Of a stretch of DNA of 64,000 nt, positions 59,515 through 64,000 are shown in pieces. Source of the DNA: Leptodactylus fallax (taxonomy: Eukaryota; Chordata; Amphibia; Anura; Leptodactylidae). Every line of letters starts with the position of its first letter. Positions within the stretch are counted from its first letter, which is position 1. The position numbers were made by a program, and so were the translations under genes. The stretch covers positions 1,564,501 through 1,628,500 of the forward strand of contig CAMRHE010000355.1 of the NCBI GenBank assembly GCA_947044405.1, read 5' to 3'. Under the pieces are notes generated by a model that did not search any database, was not told where the DNA came from, and worked only from the letters and a program-made list of their open reading frames with translations.

Positions 59515-60239
59515 AGTCTCCGTCATATTGTCTACTTGAAAATCAGCAGTGGAAAAAGTTCTGCGCGGAGGACTTTTTCCTCTGCCGGTTTCAGTTTTAA
59601 AAGTGCGGACTCCATTATAGTCAATGGGGTGACACTAGTGTGAACCTAGCGTTCGCACATTGCAGTGATTGGTGGAGGTCCCAGATTTGAGCGTCACTAA
59701 TCCATTTGTTACTCCATATTCTAGAGATATGATACCACAATATGCAACCACAATATAGGAAAAAATAATACCAGCTTTATTTAAATTTACAAATTGTCAT
59801 AGTATATATAATACTATACTATATTTGGGAAAAACAATGCAAAATGGCTCCCTGACATTCAGTGAAACACACAATGGGTGTTCTTGTGGGTTCCTGAAAC
59901 TATTATTACTGGTATTAAAATACGATTACAGGTTGTACTTGACTTTATTAGATAATTAAAGGCCTTCTGATTGCTTCATTGTACTCTGGGTATTCCTATC
60001 TTATCACTTTGTGTTACTATATTGGTTATTCTGCTGGTGTTTCGTAACATGTACTGGTTCCAGGCACCCAGTAGTTTTTTCTCCTGAGTATAATCATATG
60101 TAGATTTTATATGTTAATTTAAATAAAGTTGGTATTATGCTGGTATATTGTGGTCGAACACTTTCTAGTGGGTTGTATATTTATATGTAGAACTACAGTG
60201 AGCACTTGGGAGTAATAAGTGTAGTAGCATATCCAAAAC
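59515..60239. other. Right end of a GTTCACA element, then no gene
   Basis: Around 59530-59656, GACTCCATTATAGTCAATGG and GTGTGAACCTAGCG are the right part of a GTTCACA-type element. The rest is unassigned. Confidence 0.45.
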
Positions 60240-60300
60240 CAGGGGTCTCAAACACATGGCCCTGAGGCCATAATCTGCGGCCCATGGCCTTCTCCCCAAT
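60240..60300. repeat. hAT-type terminus CAGGGGTCTCAAA
   Basis: CAGGGGTCTCAAACACATGG with the following GGCCC is the wording of a widespread Charlie-like hAT end. The opposite end was not found; the Tc1/mariner copy at 60468 lies downstream. Confidence 0.45.
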
Positions 60301-60467
60301 TCTGCCAATTCATCTGAACAGCAGAACTGGGGAGAAAAGTGCCCCCGACCCAGTTCCCCCTCTCTTTCCCTGCAGAAGGGACTGCTGTGATGTATGTGTA
60401 CCTGCAGCAGCGGAAAAGAGAGTGCCCAAGATCGGTGAGGTAAGTAGTAGCTGGGGATAATAGACTA

Positions 60468-62030
60468 CAGTCATGGCCAAAAGTTTTGAGAATGACACAA
60501 ATATTATATTTTCACATGATCTGCTGCCCTCTGGTTTTTATGTGTGTTTGTCAGATGTTTTTATCACATACAGAAATATAATTGCATTCATATTATGAGT
60601 AACAGAAGCTTATATTGACAGAATGAGTTAATGCAGCAAGTCAATATTTGCAGTGTTGACCCTTCTTCTTCAGGACCTCTGCAATTCTCCCTGGCATGCT
60701 CTCAATCAACTTCTGGACCAAATCCTGACTGATAGCAGTCCATTCTTGCAGAATCAATGCTTTAATTTTGTCTGAATTTGTTGGTTTTTGTTTGTCCACC
60801 CGTCTCTTGATGATTGACCACAAGTTCTCAATGGGATTAAGATCTGGGGAGTTTCCAGGCCATGGACCCAAAATCTCTATGTTTTGTTCCCTGAGCCATT
60901 TAGTTATCACCTTTGCTTTATGGCAAGGTGCTCCATCATGCTGGAAAAGGCATTGTTGAGCGCCAAACTGCTCTTGGACGGTTGGGAGAAGTTGCTCTTG
61001 GAGGACATTCTGGTAGCATTCTTTATTCATGGCTGTGTTTTTAGGCAAGACTGTGAGAGAGCCGATTCCCTTGGCTGAGAAGCAACCCCACACATGAATG
61101 GTTTCAGGATGCTTTACAGTTGGCATGAGACAAGACTGGTGGTAGCGCTCACCTCTTCTTCTCCGAATAAGCTGTTTTCCAGATGTTCCAAACAATCGAA
61201 AAGGGGATTCATCAGAGAAAATGACTTTACCCCAGTCCTCAGCAGTCCACTCCCTGTACCTTTTGCAGAATATCAGTCTGTCCCTGATGTTTTTTCTGGA
61301 GAGAAGTGGCTTCTTTGCTGCCCTCCTTGAGACCAGGCCTTGCTCCAAGAGTCTCCGCCTCACAGTGCGTGCAGATGCACTCACACCTGCCTGCTGCCAT
61401 TCCTCAGCAAGCTCTGCACTGCTGGTAGCCCGATCCCGCAGCTGAAACACTTTTAAGAGACGGTCCTGCCACTTGCTGGTCTTTCTTGGGTGCCCTGGAG
61501 CCTTTTTGGCACCAATGGAACCTCTCTCCTTGAAGTTCTTGATGATGCGATAGATTGTTGACTGAGGTGCAATCTTTCTAGCTGCAATACTCTTCCCAGT
61601 TAGGCCATTTTTGTGCAGTGCAATGATGACTGCACGTGTTTCTTTAGAGATAACCATGGTTAACAGAAGAGAAACAATGATGGCAAGCACCAGCCTCCTT
61701 TTAAAGTGTCCAGTGGTGTTATTCTTACTTAATCATGACAGATTGATCTCCAGCCCTGTCCTCATCAACACCCACACCTGTGTTAATGGCGCAATCACTG
61801 AAACGATGTTAGGTGGTCCTTTTAAGGCAGGGCTGCAATGATGTTGAAATGTGTTTTGGGGGATAAAGTTCATTTTCTAGGCAAATATTGACTTTGCAAG
61901 TAATTGCTGTTAAGCTGATCACTCTTTATAACATTCTGGAGTATATGCAAATTGCCATTAGAAAAACTGAAGCAGTAGACTTTGTAAAAATTAATATTTG
62001 TATCATTCTCAAAACTTTTGGCCATGACTG
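60468..62030 (-). mobile_element. Intact Tc1/mariner element, DD35E type (copy 2)
   Basis: Both ends read CAGTCATGGCCAAAAGTTTT in inverted orientation, with TA at 60466-60467 and 62031-62032. Unlike copy 1, both tips keep the canonical CAGTC. The element is 1563 bp and carries an uninterrupted transposase. Intact ends and an intact gene make this the better candidate for an active copy. Confidence 0.94.
60641..61657 (-). CDS. Tc1/mariner transposase, DD35E (Traveler-like), copy 2
   Basis: This is a 338-residue transposase, read from the ATG at 61657 in the same AACCATGG context as copy 1. Domains are the same: two helix-turn-helix units in residues 1-110, then the catalytic Asp149, Asp241 and Glu277 with 35 residues between the last two. 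By eye it differs from copy 1 at eight positions: 37 (Arg for Cys), 56 (His for Arg), 63 (Trp for Arg), 167 (Arg for Ser), 214 (Cys for Trp), 219 (Leu for Phe), 227 (Val for Ile) and 286 (Arg for Trp). The change at 56 alters the AT-hook-like GRPR to GHPR, which could weaken DNA binding. No stops or frameshifts are present. Confidence 0.93.
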   Translation of the reverse strand: MVISKETRAVIIALHKNGLTGKSIAARKIAPQSTIYRIIKNFKERGSIGAKKAPGHPRKTSKWQDRLLKVFQLRDRATSSAELAEEWQQAGVSASARTVRRRLLEQGLVSRRAAKKPLLSRKNIRDRLIFCKRYREWTAEDWGKVIFSDESPFRLFGTSGKQLIRRRRGERYHQSCLMPTVKHPETIHVWGCFSAKGIGSLTVLPKNTAMNKECYQNVLQEQLLPTVQEQFGAQQCLFQHDGAPCHKAKVITKWLREQNIEILGPWPGNSPDLNPIENLWSIIKRRVDKQKPTNSDKIKALILQEWTAISQDLVQKLIESMPGRIAEVLKKKGQHCKY

Positions 62031-62039
62031 TATATGGGG

Positions 62040-63260
62040 CCACTGCTGGTGGAGACATTAAACTGTAATTTTTTTTGACTCCCTGCTTTCCAAGAGCCAT
62101 AACTTTTTTTTTTGTTCAGTTCACAGAGCCGTATGAGAGCTTAATGTTTGCGAGACAACTTTTACTTCGTAGTAGTAACATTTAATATTCTGTACAATGT
62201 ACTGGTAAGATGGAAAAAAATTCACAATGGAGTGGAATTGAAGAAAAACTGCGTTTGTGTGACTTTCTTACAGGTTTCGTTTTTATGGCATTCACTGTGC
62301 AGCCAAAATGTTATGTCATCCGTATTCTATGGGTACGATTCCAGGGATACCAAATTAAGGCTCACATAGCGGGCTGCAGTGAAAAAGCGATGCATTGCGG
62401 TTTCTCCTGCAGCGACTTTTCACAGAAAGGCTTTCTGCTTCAATCATACCTATAGGGAAACCATCAGCGTTTCCGTAGGTATAATTGACATGCTGCAATT
62501 TCCAAAAACTCAACGATTTTGAAAATCACAGCATTTCCGCTGTGTGTTTTTTTTCTGCAATGTGTGGATGGGATTCTAGAGCATCCCATCCACTTTGCAG
62601 GCACTGTAAAACACTGTGGTTTTTGCCGTGGCATTTCTGCCACAGCCAAACCGCAGCGTTTATGCCATGTGGGACCCTGGCCTTATATTGTTTTTTTTTT
62701 TAAATTTAAACCCTTAAAAAAATTCAAAACTTTGCAAAAAAAAAAATGGATTTGCCATATTCTGACAACTGTAACTTTATATTTCTATGTACAGGAATGC
62801 ATAAGGCGTCTTTTTTTTGCAAGGCCAGATATACTTTTTATTCATACCATTTTGGGGAATGTCTGATTGCATTTTATTCAAATTTTTATGGGAGGTTAAA
62901 CAGCAAAAAAAACGGTGGCTTTTTTTCCCGCTACTAGGGTCTTGAGCCTGCAATGTTTTGATTGCATGTCCCAGAAACTGCAATACAACTGTATTGCATT
63001 CTATGGGAGATTTGCTATAAAGCTATTGAGGCCGACCACAGACCAGCCTCAATAGCTATATTCTTATAACAGGCCTGGGAGCCTTCATAAGGCTCCCGGC
63101 TAACATAGGAACAGGACGGCTCCCGTGATCTCAACACATGGAGCTTTTTTGCAACCAAAGGTATGGGGCCACACACTTTGGGGGGGCATTACAAAAAGCA
63201 ATGCCCGCGATCAGGGTGAACTCTGATCATGGGCATTAGCTCCAGGTCTCTGTTGTGCAA
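62040..63260. repeat. AT-rich interspersed repeat, interrupted by family G
   Basis: CCAAGAGCCATAACTTTTTT, the TATGAGAGCTTAATGTTTGC block and the later hairpins (AGCTATTGAGGCCGACC with its complement near 63020-63060, and GGGAGCCTTCATAAGGCTCCC) resemble the element at 1-1706. The text breaks after GGGATACCAAATTA and resumes at TATATTG, so the family G copy at 62355-62685 was inserted later. The ends are not resolved. Confidence 0.5.
62355..62685 (+). repeat. Family G short repeat nested in an AT-rich repeat
   Basis: It begins TTAAGGCTCACATAGCGGG and ends CATGTGGGACCCTGGCCTTA, with the family's internal blocks in order. It is non-coding. Confidence 0.7.
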
Positions 63261-63973
63261 TACAGGGCAGACCCGATGGCTATGGAGGCTCATCTGAAGC
63301 CATCTTTAAAGACCCAGTTCATTTTCGGCAGACTCAGATGTGAACCTAGTCTGAGAAGTGTTAGACACATAACCTTCTATTACAAAAAAAATGTACCCAG
63401 TACCAGGTCCTTTTCTTACAGTGGAAATATGACAAAATGGGTCCATGGTGAGCTAAGGTGATCCAGTACCATGCAGTGGAAAGGGGGCTGTAGAATTCAG
63501 CAATGTGCCTTTTGACTGTTACTCCTGAATTCTGCAACTAACATGCCCGAATCATGAGGCCCCTCACTAGTGGTTAGATTAGAGGATGCATGGTTACACA
63601 GCCCCCAAATACTGTTATTTAGTGATTTTTATGTATATGGGATCGTTTGGGGCCAATTTGGTTGTTATATCATCCCCCCTCTACTTTTCTTTTAGGTAGT
63701 TACCTGGCAGCAGATTCACCTGTGAACAGATGTTGGATGGTACAGGTGTTCTGGGCTTCTTATTTCAGGACAGAAATAAGGGCAGAGAGACTGTCATCCA
63801 GTGGCCAGAAATGTACACCCTTATAAACAGCTGATTCTGCAGGGTCAAGCAGTCCTTCCCAAGAATAGAGCTAAAGGAATGTAGGAAACTTTTTTTCTGG
63901 ATGAAGCTACCTCTCAACCAGATACTAGGACTGACTGAAAAAGGGGAAACAAAGTGATGCTTGCTGAGACATA
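63261..63973. other. No gene seen
   Basis: CAGATGTGAACCTAGTCTGA near 63332 is a GTTCACA-type right end. Otherwise nothing is recognised. Confidence 0.35.
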
Positions 63974-64000
63974 CAGTCATATGAAAAAGTTTGGGCACCC
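63974..64000. mobile_element. Start of another Tc1/mariner terminal repeat, cut by window end
   Basis: After a TA, CAGTCATATGAAAAAGTTTG and GGCACCC match, from memory, the terminal repeat of a common vertebrate Tc1-like family. The body lies beyond the window. Confidence 0.75.

Overview
The window looks like vertebrate nuclear DNA, most probably from a frog or another amphibian. The reasons are AT-rich sequence with no operons or dense coding, many Tc1/mariner elements, L1-like and L2/CR1-like LINE remnants, and very many short elements that end in TTAA or carry hAT-type 8-bp target duplications. I found no host protein-coding exon, rRNA or tRNA that I would defend. The species assignment is inference.

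Layout. 1-1706 is the end of a TTAA-bounded repeat carrying six hairpins in a row. 3649-4442 is a TTAA-bounded inverted-repeat element. 6370-7605 is a dead L2-type reverse transcriptase. 9048-10724 holds foldback and GTTCACAC-ended short elements. 10735-12746 is an old, internally deleted Tc1 element into which an intact Tc1/mariner element (10921-12486) jumped. 13181-13843 is a solo LTR with a 5-bp target duplication. 15300-15868 is a large foldback. 16012-17548 is a dead DD34E Tc1 element with about 200-bp terminal repeats. 18427-18848 is a near-perfect palindrome. 20-26 kb holds short repeats and a partial hAT-like element with a 31-bp minisatellite. 29424-30019 is a TTAA element with a tandem partial duplication. 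30969-31709 is a second solo LTR. 32281-33390 is an L1 3' end on the minus strand. 34366-36952 and 50374-52244 are two opposite copies of one composite hAT-like element, each with a perfect 8-bp target duplication. 42760-44660 is a three-level nest: hAT-like element, inside a short repeat, inside a Tc1 element. 53730-59500 is a full-length but frameshifted L1 with a 14-bp target duplication. 60468-62030 is the second intact Tc1/mariner copy. The window ends inside another Tc1-type terminal repeat.

Function. The only intact coding sequences are two transposases of 338 residues (11293-12309 plus strand, 60641-61657 minus strand). They differ at eight residues by eye and both have Asp, Asp and Glu with 35 residues between the last two (DD35E). 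That spacing, near-identity and intact frame point to a recently active family, probably the one I recall as Traveler. All other coding sequence is decayed. The many short elements encode nothing and must have been moved by enzymes coded elsewhere: TTAA-specific enzymes for the T2/Kolobok-like or piggyBac-like ones, and hAT transposase for those with 8-bp duplications.

Low-repeat islands near 28.7, 33.8 and 46.9 kb have the look of conserved non-coding DNA and would be the best place to look for host function.
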